Assembly: GCA_040007095.1 (NCBI GenBank)
Contig: JBDTVS010000036.1
Span: 1 to 48,845, forward strand
DNA from: JBDTVS01 sp040007095
GTDB taxonomy: Bacteria > Acidobacteriota > Vicinamibacteria > Vicinamibacterales > CAVVIG01
Length of the DNA: 48,845 nucleotides
Direction of reading: 5' to 3'
The position numbers and the translations under genes were made by a program. Positions 9,022 through 19,000 of the stretch are shown here, piece after piece (within the stretch, counting starts at the first letter, position 1; each line of letters opens with the position of its first letter). The notes under the pieces are model-generated. The model searched no databases. It had not been told where the DNA came from and saw only the letters and a program-made list of their open reading frames with translations.

Positions 9022-9190
9022 TTAGGTTAGAGTGACGGCGCGGACGCCAGGTGGCGCGACGAAGCAGTATCCATGACCCTGAACTGTGGCGATGTATCGC
9101 GGACGCCGCGAATGGAAATTGCAGCCTTATTCGGAGATTGTGAATATGGCGATCGACGATGCCGCCATGCTCGGAGTAGCCCTTTGAATT
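9022..9190 (-). pseudogene. winged-helix (OmpR/PhoB-type) regulator, C-terminal remnant
   Basis: One minus-strand frame gives GYSEHGGIVDRHIHNLR, the recognition helix of an OmpR-type winged helix. After a frameshift a second frame gives PRYIATVQGHGYCFVAPP and a stop (TAA at 9022-9024), matching the usual C-terminal wing (PRYIxTVRGxGYRFV). No receiver domain or other upstream part remains. It lies in the divergent region between the LodA-like operon and the SIR2-TIR gene and is a gene fossil, not a working regulator. Confidence 0.6.
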
Positions 9191-9210
9191 GTTAATTAAG
9201 CCTGTACAAT
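9183..9210 (+). promoter_or_regulatory. possible promoter of the SIR2-TIR/nSTAND pair
   Basis: TTTGAA (9183-9188) and TACAAT (9205-9210) are 16 bases apart in a locally AT-rich stretch, with the ATG of the next gene at 9222. If used, the transcript would be almost leaderless, which agrees with the lack of a good ribosome-binding site. This is a visual match only. Confidence 0.3.
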
Positions 9211-9221
9211 GGCGAACAGAG

Positions 9222-10601
9222 ATGGCGCCTTTCGAAGCGGATGAATTCTGGGATGATTTGCTGGCCTTCATCGAGGAAGGTCGCGTAATTCCGGTGGTGG
9301 GAGCGGAACTCCTGACGATCCAACCGGAGGGCTTGCCTGCGGTTCCCCTCTACCGCGCGGTGGCGGATCGGCTCCTCACCCTGCACAAGCTGAATTCGCT
9401 GCCGCAGGAACATTACGGGTTGTACGAGGCGGTATCGGCCGTGGCCGCCGAGCGGCGGGTGCGAATGAAGGATCTGTACCGTCAGATTCACGACATTCTC
9501 AAGAAGCTGCTCGCGGAGCAGACGCCCGAGTTACAGCCACTGCGCGATCTGGCTTCCATTGATCACTTCAACCTATTCGTGACGACGACGCCGGACGATC
9601 TGCTGGCGCGCGTGCTGACCGCAGTCCGCGGAGCGCCGGCGGACGAGATCCCTTACGCTCCGCTGCTGCCAACGGACAAGCGGCGCGACATTCCTGAAGC
9701 CCCATCGTCGCGATACACGGCGGTCTTCTACCTGTTCGGTAAGGCGGACGTGGGTCCTTTCTACGCCATCCACGACGAGGATTCGCTGGAGTTCCCGTAC
9801 ACGCTGCAAGCAGGGAACGGACCGGAGCGGATGTTCTCGCAGATGCGCAGCCGCAACCTGCTGCTCATCGGCTGCAACTTCGCGGACTGGTTGAGCCGCT
9901 TCTTCATTCGGCTCTCGAATCCGGACCGGCTCTTTTCCGATCAGCGAACCAAAAAGGAATACCTGGTGGGCGAGGAGACCGCGCGAACGCGCGATTTCAC
10001 GGTATTTCTGGAACGCTTCAGCCAGGACTCGCGCTGTTATCCTATCGACGCCGCTTCGTTTGTCACTGAGCTCTATCAGCGCTGGCGCGAACGGAACCCA
10101 TCGAGCGAGCAGGGGCCGGACCGGCCGCCGGCAGAGGCTCCGGCGGGCGGCACCATCTTCATCAGCTATTCGAGTGATGACCTAGGAGCCGCCAAGTCCG
10201 TGTTCGACGACCTGCAAGCCATCGGCGGCGATGTGGCCTGGTTCGACAAGAGCGTTCTCAAACCGGGCGACAATTGGGAACGCCAGATTCTGGGAGCCAT
10301 CCAGAAGTGCAGCCTCTTTCTACCGCTGCTTTCCGCCAACACAGAGCAGCGGACAGAGGGGTACTTTAGGCTGGAGTGGGACGAGGCGGCCGAACGCTCC
10401 AAGAGGATCGCCGGGCGTAAATTCATTTTCCCCATCGTGATCGATCAGGACTACGGCGGCGATATCGGCCGATTCACGCTGGTGCCCGAGCGATTCAAGA
10501 CCTTGCAGTACAGTCACGCGCCCGCCGGAAAGATGGGCGACGCCCTACGGGTCGAGATCAAAGACCAATTGCGCACGCTGCGCCGGGCGAGGGCGTCATG
10601 A
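9222..10601 (+). CDS. SIR2-like domain fused to TIR domain
   Basis: A 459-residue protein. Residues 1-280 resemble the SIR2-like Rossmann fold of defence proteins: VIPVVGAELL (22-31), FNLFVTTTPDDLL (116-128) and NLLLIGCNFADWL (212-224). The Asn expected in TTN(Y/F)D is Thr/Pro here, and the catalytic HG is FG (VFYLFGKAD, 168-176), so this half looks catalytically dead. A TIR domain starts near 310 with IFISYSSDD, then WFDKSVLKPGDNWERQI; E385 in YFRLEWDEA is at about the place of the TIR NADase glutamate. The ATG at 9222 begins the conserved MAPFEADEFWDDLLAF; a TTG 33 bases upstream also keeps the frame. The stop overlaps the next start by ATGA. Likely role: NAD+-consuming effector controlled by the STAND partner. 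The function is inferred. Confidence 0.75.
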   Translation: MAPFEADEFWDDLLAFIEEGRVIPVVGAELLTIQPEGLPAVPLYRAVADRLLTLHKLNSLPQEHYGLYEAVSAVAAERRVRMKDLYRQIHDILKKLLAEQTPELQPLRDLASIDHFNLFVTTTPDDLLARVLTAVRGAPADEIPYAPLLPTDKRRDIPEAPSSRYTAVFYLFGKADVGPFYAIHDEDSLEFPYTLQAGNGPERMFSQMRSRNLLLIGCNFADWLSRFFIRLSNPDRLFSDQRTKKEYLVGEETARTRDFTVFLERFSQDSRCYPIDAASFVTELYQRWRERNPSSEQGPDRPPAEAPAGGTIFISYSSDDLGAAKSVFDDLQAIGGDVAWFDKSVLKPGDNWERQILGAIQKCSLFLPLLSANTEQRTEGYFRLEWDEAAERSKRIAGRKFIFPIVIDQDYGGDIGRFTLVPERFKTLQYSHAPAGKMGDALRVEIKDQLRTLRRARAS

Positions 10602-13600
10602 CGACAGTCGCTCCCCGGCTGAGCATCGACGAGCAGAATCCGTGGCCGGGTTTGAGCGCCTTCGATGAGACTGCCCAACGGTTCTTCAACGGGCGGCGCG
10701 AGGAAAGCGCGGCGCTGCGGCGGCTGGTGATGCAGGCTCCGCTCACCGTTCTGTTTGCGGCTTCCGGCCTCGGCAAAACGTCCCTCGTACAGGCGGGCCT
10801 TTTCCCGTTGCTACGCAAGGACACCCTGCCGATATACGTCCGGCTGGATCCTCGGGAGCGCGACACGCCGCTGATCGAGCAGGCGAAGGCAGCGCTGGTG
10901 GCGGAAATCGGTAAGCGGCGTGTGGACGCTCCGGAGTGTCTCGGTGCGGAGTCCCTGTGGGAATATCTGCATCGCGCAGGGCTGGAGTTCTGGAGCGAGG
11001 ATAACCGGTTGCTCACGCCCCTGTTCGTATTCGATCAGTTTGAGGAGATGTTCACGCTGGGGGCAAGCAACGCGGCGGCCATCGCCCGGCTGCGGACCGA
11101 CCTGGCGGACCTGATCGAAAACCGAATGCCCGGCAGACTGGCGGCGGGCATTCAGGAGAACGAGTCGGCTGGCGCCGGTCTGGCGCCGGACAATCAGCGC
11201 TACAAGGTATTGCTGAGTTTTCGTGAGGACTTTCTGGCGGCGATTGAGGGATGGAAGCGCGAGATTCCATCCCTCCTCCGCAATCGGCTGCGCCTGCTTC
11301 CCATGTCGGGAGAGCAGGCATTCGAGGCGGTCCACAAGACGGCGCCTCATCTGGCGCCGGAGCCAATCGCGCGGCGCATTGTTGCGTTCGCGGCGGCGGC
11401 GAGCGAAGTCAGCGGAGAGAACACCGCCGAGCTGGAGGTGGCGCCGGCGCTGCTAAGCCTGGTCTGTCACGGACTCAACGAGCGGCGCAAGGAGCAAGGG
11501 AAGGCACAGTTCGACGAAGCGCTGCTGACGGGAACGGGACAGGCCATTGTGACGGACTTCTACCGGAACGCGGTGGCCGGGCTAGTGGAGCCGGTGCAGC
11601 GGTTCATCGAGCGGGAGCTGATCACCGAACGCGGCTTCCGCAAACCGTGCGACGTGGACGACGCGCGCACGTTGCACGGCGTGACCGACAGGGATCTGGC
11701 GTTGTTAGTGGACCGGCGCGTGCTGCGCATCGAGCCGGCGCGCGGTACCGAACGGGTGGAGCTGACCCACGATCTCCTGACGCGCGTGGTGCGGGAACAA
11801 CGAGACCAGAGGCGGGAGCGCGACAAGCGGCGGCGGGACCAGCGGCGCCGTTTGACGCTGGCCGGGGCTGCGCTCGCCGTGATAGCGGCGGTCATGGCGG
11901 GGGTGTACGTCCGGGTGAACGTTCGCGTGAACGAACAGAGAAGCTTGGCGGCAGCGGAAAAGAACCGCGCGGACGAACAGGAGCGGCAGGCAAAGGTGCA
12001 GAAGGGCCTGACAGATGAGGCTCTCAAGCAAACAGCACGCGCGGAAGAGGCAACCACAAAGGCAGTGACCGCCACGAAGGAGGCGGAACGAGCCACGAAG
12101 GAGGCGGAACGAGAGGGGCGAGTGGCGCTCAGCCATCAGTTCGTGGGCGCCGCGTTGAACGCGCAAGGCTCGGTGATAGGCATTCTGTTCGCGCTCAATG
12201 CGCTTGCCGCCACGCGGGATGTAGACCACACGGTCTTGCCAGATGCGGAAGCCGCCTTGCGCCAGACCGTAGACGCTGTCCACCGGACGGCCGCTGCAAA
12301 GGGGACGGCCTTGAAGCGGCCCGGACATACCAAGCCGATCACGCGCATGGTATTCAGTCCGGAGGGCAACCGGGTGGCAACGTGGGGCGCGGATGGTGTC
12401 AGGGTCTGGAACATTCCAGATACTGCCGGAATATCGTCGGTCGCCGAGGAGATTCTCAGCCTGCCCAATTGCCTACTCCTGGAATTCAGTCCGGATGGCA
12501 ACAGGCTGGCCTGCGGGCCGCCGCCGTTCGGCGATTTTTTGGATTTGGAGACGGGGAAAGCGCTTCTTCCGCGGGTTGGCAGGAGCAACCGGCGCGGCGG
12601 CGCCTCGAACGTGCGCCAACTGGGGTTCAGCCCGGACGGGAAACTCATGCTGTGGGGAGTCGACGCGGAGACCAACGTGACCGATGGAGCCGCTTTTACC
12701 AGGACTTACCCTGGCCACAGGGCGGTATTCAGTCCGGACGGGAAGTTGCTCGCGACAATCGTACCGAAGGCCGTCAAGCTCTGGGATGTTGGTTCGGGCA
12801 GCGAACTCCGCACATGGGATGCAGAGGCCGATCGGCTGGTATTCAGCGGCGATGGAAAACGCCTGGCGTTGGCCGGCGCCGAGAGCGTGCAAATCCTGGA
12901 TTTGTCCTCTGACGGCAATATCCGCGTGGATGTCAACCCGGGCAAAGGCGGTTGTTTCGCGTTCAACCGGGACGGGACGCGGTTGGGCGTTGATCTGCCG
13001 GACGGGTTCCATGTCGTGGATATCACACGGACGGGTTCGCCACTCACATCCGGGACACTTCATTCCGATGACGTCAGTGTGCTCGCATGCCAGTTCGCAC
13101 CCGATGGGAGATCAGTGACGTTTCAGACGTGGAACGAAAGCGGAGTCCATGTCACCTCCATGTGGGACCTCAGCGCCTCGAGACCTGCGGTCCCTATCCG
13201 CCAAACCCAAAACACTCCAAATACTGGATCCGCGGTGATCCAGGACGTCCGCTCCAAGGCGACGACCATCCTGCCCGGCCAGGAAACGCGAAAGCTTGAG
13301 GCAGCGGCCTTCCGTCCTGATGGCACGAGCGTAGTCACGTCGGGCAGCGTTGGCCGGGCATGGGTGTGGGACACGACTTCAGGCAGCCGTCTGCTGACTC
13401 TGGTTGCGCAGCGGCAGGACGTCCTTACAGCTGCGTACAGTCCGGATGGGACCCGCATTGCGACCGCGGGCCTGGGCCAGTTCGCCAAGCTTTGGGACGC
13501 CGAGACCGGTCGACTCTTGCACGATTTGGATGGCCGGATGGATCGGATTCTGGCGGTCGCCTTCAGCCCGGACAGCGTGCGTATCGCGGCGGCAGGCAAC

Positions 13601-14263
13601 GGCAACGTCATCGTCTGGAGCACGACGAGCGGAGCCAATCTGACGAAGGACGGCCAGAGGGACGGCCTTAGCGGCATTGGTGCCGCGTTCAGTCCGGACG
13701 GAAAGCGATTCGCTCTATTCGGCCAACGGGCGAGCATTTTGGATGCGGCCACATTCCGTGAAATCCTCCCCATTCCGGGAGACCTCGGGTCGTTGGGCGG
13801 CACCGCCATGAGCCGCGACGGACAATTCCTGGCGGTTGCCCAGTCAGACGGCGTACACCTCTGGCGCGAGGGTTCGGGATGGAAGCTGTTGCCGGGCTCG
13901 GCGAGTGGACAGCGCTCCGCTCAGATCACGTTGATGTTCAGCCGCGATGGCAAACGCCTCGTGACTCCCGGGTCTGCCAATACGGTTCGGATCTGGGATA
14001 CGACACTGGCACAGGAGCCGTCGACGCTCTATTGCGACAACCAGGAAGTCAAGATCAAAGGAGTGGCGTTCAGTGCCGACGAAAAGCAGATCTACGCTGC
14101 CGGCGACAACTGGACCCTCTACCGTTTTGACGCGCCACTGCAGGATCTGAACGCGGAGGCGCGCCGACTCGCGATCGACACCAAGACCACCTTGACCGAC
14201 GAACATTGCGGCAAGTATTTGCATCAGCAGCCCTGCCCCCAGCAACTGCGGCGCAACCCGTGA
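10598..14263 (+). CDS. nSTAND1-type NTPase with WD40 propeller
   Basis: A 1221-residue protein. It begins with NPWPGLSAFDE, typical of the nSTAND1 family. Walker A ASGLGKTS is at 55-62 and Walker B LFVFDQFEE at 142-150, with an AAA-like helical part to about 400. A basic stretch is followed by one hydrophobic segment (419-438), a likely membrane anchor, and a Glu/Lys/Ala-rich coiled coil (445-510). From about 565 to 1190 there are WD40-like repeats marked by FSPDG(K/N)R(L/V) then (V/L)W(D/N). STAND proteins bind a ligand through the repeat region, oligomerise with ATP and activate an attached or partner effector. The 4-bp ATGA overlap with the SIR2-TIR gene implies co-translation and partnership. 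The trigger is unknown. Confidence 0.8.
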   Translation: MTTVAPRLSIDEQNPWPGLSAFDETAQRFFNGRREESAALRRLVMQAPLTVLFAASGLGKTSLVQAGLFPLLRKDTLPIYVRLDPRERDTPLIEQAKAALVAEIGKRRVDAPECLGAESLWEYLHRAGLEFWSEDNRLLTPLFVFDQFEEMFTLGASNAAAIARLRTDLADLIENRMPGRLAAGIQENESAGAGLAPDNQRYKVLLSFREDFLAAIEGWKREIPSLLRNRLRLLPMSGEQAFEAVHKTAPHLAPEPIARRIVAFAAAASEVSGENTAELEVAPALLSLVCHGLNERRKEQGKAQFDEALLTGTGQAIVTDFYRNAVAGLVEPVQRFIERELITERGFRKPCDVDDARTLHGVTDRDLALLVDRRVLRIEPARGTERVELTHDLLTRVVREQRDQRRERDKRRRDQRRRLTLAGAALAVIAAVMAGVYVRVNVRVNEQRSLAAAEKNRADEQERQAKVQKGLTDEALKQTARAEEATTKAVTATKEAERATKEAEREGRVALSHQFVGAALNAQGSVIGILFALNALAATRDVDHTVLPDAEAALRQTVDAVHRTAAAKGTALKRPGHTKPITRMVFSPEGNRVATWGADGVRVWNIPDTAGISSVAEEILSLPNCLLLEFSPDGNRLACGPPPFGDFLDLETGKALLPRVGRSNRRGGASNVRQLGFSPDGKLMLWGVDAETNVTDGAAFTRTYPGHRAVFSPDGKLLATIVPKAVKLWDVGSGSELRTWDAEADRLVFSGDGKRLALAGAESVQILDLSSDGNIRVDVNPGKGGCFAFNRDGTRLGVDLPDGFHVVDITRTGSPLTSGTLHSDDVSVLACQFAPDGRSVTFQTWNESGVHVTSMWDLSASRPAVPIRQTQNTPNTGSAVIQDVRSKATTILPGQETRKLEAAAFRPDGTSVVTSGSVGRAWVWDTTSGSRLLTLVAQRQDVLTAAYSPDGTRIATAGLGQFAKLWDAETGRLLHDLDGRMDRILAVAFSPDSVRIAAAGNGNVIVWSTTSGANLTKDGQRDGLSGIGAAFSPDGKRFALFGQRASILDAATFREILPIPGDLGSLGGTAMSRDGQFLAVAQSDGVHLWREGSGWKLLPGSASGQRSAQITLMFSRDGKRLVTPGSANTVRIWDTTLAQEPSTLYCDNQEVKIKGVAFSADEKQIYAAGDNWTLYRFDAPLQDLNAEARRLAIDTKTTLTDEHCGKYLHQQPCPQQLRRNP

Positions 14264-14435
14264 GCTGTGGCGAATTGCAAATGTTTCAGTGTTTCTGACG
14301 CTGTCTCGATCTCGATACGGCGAAAAGTTTCTACTTCCTCGCCGAATCCAGAATCGAGACAACGGTGCGTCGCGCCTGATGTCTCAGCGACGCTGTTTCG
14401 CGCAGCGTGCGCATGAGCGAGGGCCAGGAGAGCTA

Positions 14436-15446
14436 GAGCGTTTTCAGCTTCGATGTAGAACGCGATAACCGCAATGTTGCACATAGTTGGTGCACTCGCC
14501 CGGCAGAAACAGCGCGAGCGCCGTACGGATCAAGTCACAGACCTGATCAAAGGTGCGAGGCCGAACCGCGCGTAAAAACGCTTTCAGTTTTGCGAACGCG
14601 AGCTCGATCGGGTTGAAATCCGGGCTGTAGGGCGGCAGAAAGCGCAGCTGCGCGCCCGCGTGCTCGATCGCCAGGCGGATCTCAGGTTGTTTGTGGGCGG
14701 AGAGATTGTCCAGCACCACCACGTCGCCGTGGCGCAGCGTGGGCACGAGGACTTGCTCGACGTACGCGCGGAACGTGACGCTATCGATCGGTCCATCGAA
14801 CACCGCGGTAGCCGTCAGCGCCGTCGGGCGCAGCGCCGCCACCACCGTGTGGGTCTGCCAGTGGCTGCAGGGCGTGTGATCCGCGACGCGGTCCCCCGCG
14901 GACTGCGGCCGTAGCGGCGAAGCAAATCGGTGGTCACCCCCGATTCATCCACAAACACGTACTGCCCCGCGTCGTGCACGGGCATCGCTTCGCGCCACCG
15001 GTGCCGCGCGGCAGCCACGTCATGGCGCCGCTGCTCAGTGGCGTGGACGGTTTTTTTTGAACGTCAACCCGAGCCGATCCAGTTCCGTCCAGAGCGTGCT
15101 CAGCGCCGGCGGGATGGGCAATTGCTCCCGGAGTTCGCCCAACGTCGCATCGGGCTGCGCGGCGACCAGCGCGCGCAGCCGGGTTTCCTGGCCTTCCAAA
15201 ACCCGGCTGCGAAACTTTGTTTGTTGCCGGGGGGCGAGAGACCCGGTTTCCCGCTCTCGCTGCGCCAAGCGGTGGACCCACCCGCGGCTCACGCCGAACG
15301 TCGCGGCCACGTCATCCGCATCACCACTCGCTTGCCAGGCCTTGAACACACGGGTTCGCAAATCCATCGAATACGGCGCCGCCATGCGCACCTCCTGACG
15401 GGAGGAGTACCATGACTGCCGTACTACGTACAAGCTGAAAGCGCTC
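14436..15446 (-). mobile_element. IS630-family insertion sequence, 1011 bp
   Basis: The ends are 15-bp inverted repeats with one mismatch: GAGCGTTTTCAGCTT at 14436-14450 and the complement of GAGCGCTTTCAGCTT at 15432-15446. A TA dinucleotide flanks each side (14434-14435 and 15447-15448), the target duplication of IS630/Tc1-mariner elements. It holds one minus-strand transposase in shifted frames. It landed between the nSTAND-WD40 gene and the putative immunity gene without breaking either. Confidence 0.9.
14444..15385 (-). pseudogene. IS630 transposase, two frameshifts at homopolymers
   Basis: The ATG at 15385 has AGGAGG upstream and begins MAAPYSMDLRTRVFKAW with a helix-turn-helix (FGVSRGWVHRL). 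The catalytic part VFVDESG and VVVLDNLSAHK..LPPYSPDFNPIE gives the DDE triad. The first frame ends after an eight-A run (15051-15058 on the plus strand as T8); seven A's would keep it open into VHATEQRRH..FVDESG. A second shift lies in a five-G run near 14892-14896; a sixth G would restore the last frame. Either the gene is dead, the first shift is used for frameshifting as in some IS630 relatives, or both are homopolymer base-calling errors. Confidence 0.8.
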
Positions 15447-15485
15447 TAAGACGTCACGCGGCCAATCACGCGGCTCCTTCTAATT

Positions 15486-16067
15486 TCACGGCGGATCTGA
15501 GTCGTAATCGATCCCCATCCATCGGACATGAGCCTTGCCCGCCTTGAACAGATCGAGCGCCTCTCTGCCGATTTCGATGGTCACGCCGTCCGGAAGCTTG
15601 TGTCGGAGGAGTCGCGATCTGGCGCGCTGGACCAGCGATTTGTACGCGGCCTTCAGTTCCTGTGACGGCGGCTTCCATTCTCCCGCCTCGAGATCAAGAT
15701 AACGGGGCTGGTACCACAGAGTGCCGGGCCCGAGATCGAAACGGTCATTGCGCTCAAAACTCGAGGCGACCGAGAAGCCCAAGACGGGCCCTCCGTGACT
15801 GATATCGGCGACGTACTTGCCGGCGAAAGGCCCTTCATCGTAGTGCAGGAAACCGACCCGGCTCCGCGTGAATGGACCCCGGAGGAAGGCCTGAGGGTTC
15901 TTCCGAAGGTGCTCTTCGAGCTTCGCGCTCCACGAATTGAAAGACACGAGCTCGGGGGTGTCGGATATGCCAGGCGCACAGAGAATCTCGATGCGTTCGC
16001 CGTCGAGAAGCGCCTCAACGAGATCAGCAGAATCCACCCACGTCCCACAGTAGTGGAACTGAGCCAT
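15486..16067 (-). CDS. putative immunity protein of the downstream-encoded eCIS toxin
   Basis: A 193-residue soluble protein with no signal peptide and no family I recognise. Its ATG lies two bases after the stop of the 1289-residue toxin-like gene (TAGCGATG), a spacing typical of toxin-immunity pairs. It is the last gene of the eCIS operon before the IS630 element. It contains many acidic residues and ends GIDYDSDPP. The immunity function is inferred from position only. Confidence 0.5.
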   Translation of the reverse strand: MAQFHYCGTWVDSADLVEALLDGERIEILCAPGISDTPELVSFNSWSAKLEEHLRKNPQAFLRGPFTRSRVGFLHYDEGPFAGKYVADISHGGPVLGFSVASSFERNDRFDLGPGTLWYQPRYLDLEAGEWKPPSQELKAAYKSLVQRARSRLLRHKLPDGVTIEIGREALDLFKAGKAHVRWMGIDYDSDPP

Positions 16068-16069
16068 CG

Positions 16070-19000
16070 CTACTTCCTCACTGGCCAGAATTCCGATGGG
16101 ATACCAAGCTCGTCGTACTCGGTCATCTTGTCCCGTTCGCGTTTCACGTACTGGTCTTTCGTGAGCTCGTCGACCGGCACATCTTTCGCAGAGGCCTTCG
16201 TCCGAGCCGCTTCGTAGATCTTGACGACTTTCCTTTCGACTCTATCGTACACCCACACGTCAGGCTCACGCGTGGTGCCAGCCACCACGCCTTTCATGCT
16301 GGTCTCTCGTCGAATTTCATATCGCGCCGCATCAGGGAACTCCGCCCTTGCGAGAAGAGCCAGCGCATCGATTAGCCTCTGATGATTTGGATCTCCCGGC
16401 TTCCCGTGCGGATTGGGCCCGGGACGATGCCCGATCTTCTCGTACCAGTCTTGTTCCCCAAGTGGCGTCTTGCCCAGGTTCGTTTGACGCCTCTCGTAGC
16501 CTTTGTGGCGCCGCTTGTTGTCCTCCGAGAGGACGAACTCCTTCTTCTCTCCAGTCTTCTCTTCAGCCGGACTCGCTTCGTAGACGTAATTCCAAGTCTC
16601 GCCGCCGTCCTTCACGCGGATCGACGTGAACACGGGATGTTGGCCCTTCACCTTCACGGCGACCGCATCCGCGTGCTCTCTGGAGATGCGTTCGTCTTTG
16701 AGGAGAGCCTTCTCCTCTCGGTCGATGGCGGCGAGACCTGCCTCGATCTTCGCGGCCTTCGCCGGGTCAGCGTCCTTGTCTTCTTTCTTGTCCTTGTCCT
16801 TCTTCCCGCCGAACAGCCCACCGATGAACTTGCCAGCCGCCTTCACCAGCTTCACCGCCTGGTGAATCACCCAGTCCATCGCCGCGAACACCGGCGACCG
16901 CGCCTTGTCGATCGTGTTCTTCACGGGAGCACTCGGGTCTCCCAATCCCAGCAGGCTCGCCAGGAACCCGATCGCGACCGGGATGGCCTTGGCGAGCGCG
17001 TTTTCCACCCAGGTCGCGGCCACGCCGATGGCGCCGCTGGCGATGGCCGCGATGGAGTCGACGATGGCGCTGACCAGCGAGATGATCTGGCTGCCGCGGT
17101 TCACGAAGAACATCACGATGTCGTAGATCGCCTTGCACGCCTTGATGAACGCCGAGGCGGGATTGAGCAGGCCGATCAGCCACGTGATGCCGGCGATGAT
17201 GACGCGATCGCGGATGAAGTCCATGATCGCGTCCATGACCATCGACTTCAGATCGCTCAGCTTCTCCTTGATGAACCGCCACAGGCCCGGGATGCCCTCG
17301 GTGACGAGAATCTTGAAGACCTCGGCCGCTTCTTCGAGCGCCTTGACGACCGGCTCGCCCACGATGGCGACGGCGCGGGCCCGGAAGTTGGCGTAGGTGA
17401 GGCCCAGCACCTGCAGGACGATGCTGATGATGCCTTTCAGGTCGAGGGTTTCGGGCAACTGCAGCCCGGCGCCGGCCAGCGCCCCGAAGAGCCAGTCCAT
17501 CAGCCCCTTCTTCAGATGGGTACCGATGTTCGACATGAAGTTGGTCAGCCCGGCCTTGACCCCGGCCACGAGGTTGCCGAGGAAGGCAATCGGGTCGGCG
17601 ATGATCTTGTCGATCGCTGCCGAGGCTTTGGCCAGAATGCCGAGCAGCATGGTCTTCAGGCCGATGATCGTGTCGATGACGCCCTGGAGCTGCGCCTTGG
17701 CCTTATCGACGAGGCCGCGGTTCTCGGCCTTCATCTCGCCGATGCGCTCGTCGAGCTTGCCGAGGTTCTCGACGTACTTCTGCGCGAGCTGATCGACGAG
17801 CTGGTTGCCCTTGTCGTCCACGGTCTGCTTGAGCGAATCGAACTTGCCCTGGATGTTGGCGGCCGCGTCCTCGCCGACCTGTTTCAGGTTCTCCGGCAGG
17901 CTGGCGACGTAGGTCTGCACCTCCGACCGGCCCGCGCTGATGAGATGCTTGGCCTCGTTGAGCCCGGTCTCGACCGTCGTCGCGATCTGGTCGATCACGA
18001 CGTCCATGTGCTGAACGTAGCGCGCGCGCCCTTCCGCGTAGAACGCGTTGACCTCGTCGGGAAGCCCGAGGAACTGGTCCTTGATCCACAACAGCGAGCC
18101 GCCTGGTGTGGACAAGTACCGCTCGATCTTCCAGCTCGTCATCCGATCGTCGACGTAGGCTTCGAACTCCTGCTTCGCCTGCTCGGCGCCGTGATCGAAG
18201 GTGTCGTTGACCTCTTTGTCGAGGCGCGCGAGCCGATCTTCGACCTTCGTGCGCGTGCCCTGGAAGATCTCTTCGAGGCGGCCCGCGACCTCGGCGCGCG
18301 CCTCCTTATCGGCTTGCTGCGTCGTCAGCTGGTCGCTGCCGATCAGACCGAACTGCTGCTGACGCGTCGCGTGCATCTGCTGCGTCTGCAGGCCCGCACC
18401 GGCAACCGCGTCGGCCTTCGCCCCGGCGATGACCGATTGCTCGCGCTCGCGATAGGCGGCCGGCGCCTGTTGCGCGTTCGTCTGCGCCTCGCCCTTGGCC
18501 TGGGTCGCGCTCTGAAACGCCGGCTCGTTCGACGTCTCGAGCTGCTTGTCGTTGACGCCCGCGCCAGCCATCTGCTGGTCGAGCCCTTTGCTCTCGGCTT
18601 GGAGGGATACCTCGCCTTCCGACTTTGGCTTCGGTGCAGCGGCGGCGGCTCCGACATCCGCCGCGGGCGGGCCGGCTTCCGTCGGCGGCATCGGCGTCAC
18701 CGGTTTGGGCTGCCCTGCGTTCGGATCGGGCGCTTCCGTGGTGGCCGCCTTGATCCCGCCTTGTGCGGTGTCCTTACCCGCCTGCACTTGCTGGGTGACG
18801 GCGCCCTTCACCGACGCGGCGCCGCCCGACTTCTTGAACTCGTCGGCCTCCTTCAAATTCTTGGGCGTGATCTCGGTGATCTTCGCGACCAGCGCCGTCT
18901 TGAAGCCCGCGCGATCGAACGGCTGGGGCTCCTGCGCGTCCATCTTGCCAACTTGCGCGGCGGCGGCCTGACTGGCGACTTCGTTCGGCGGTCCGACGGC

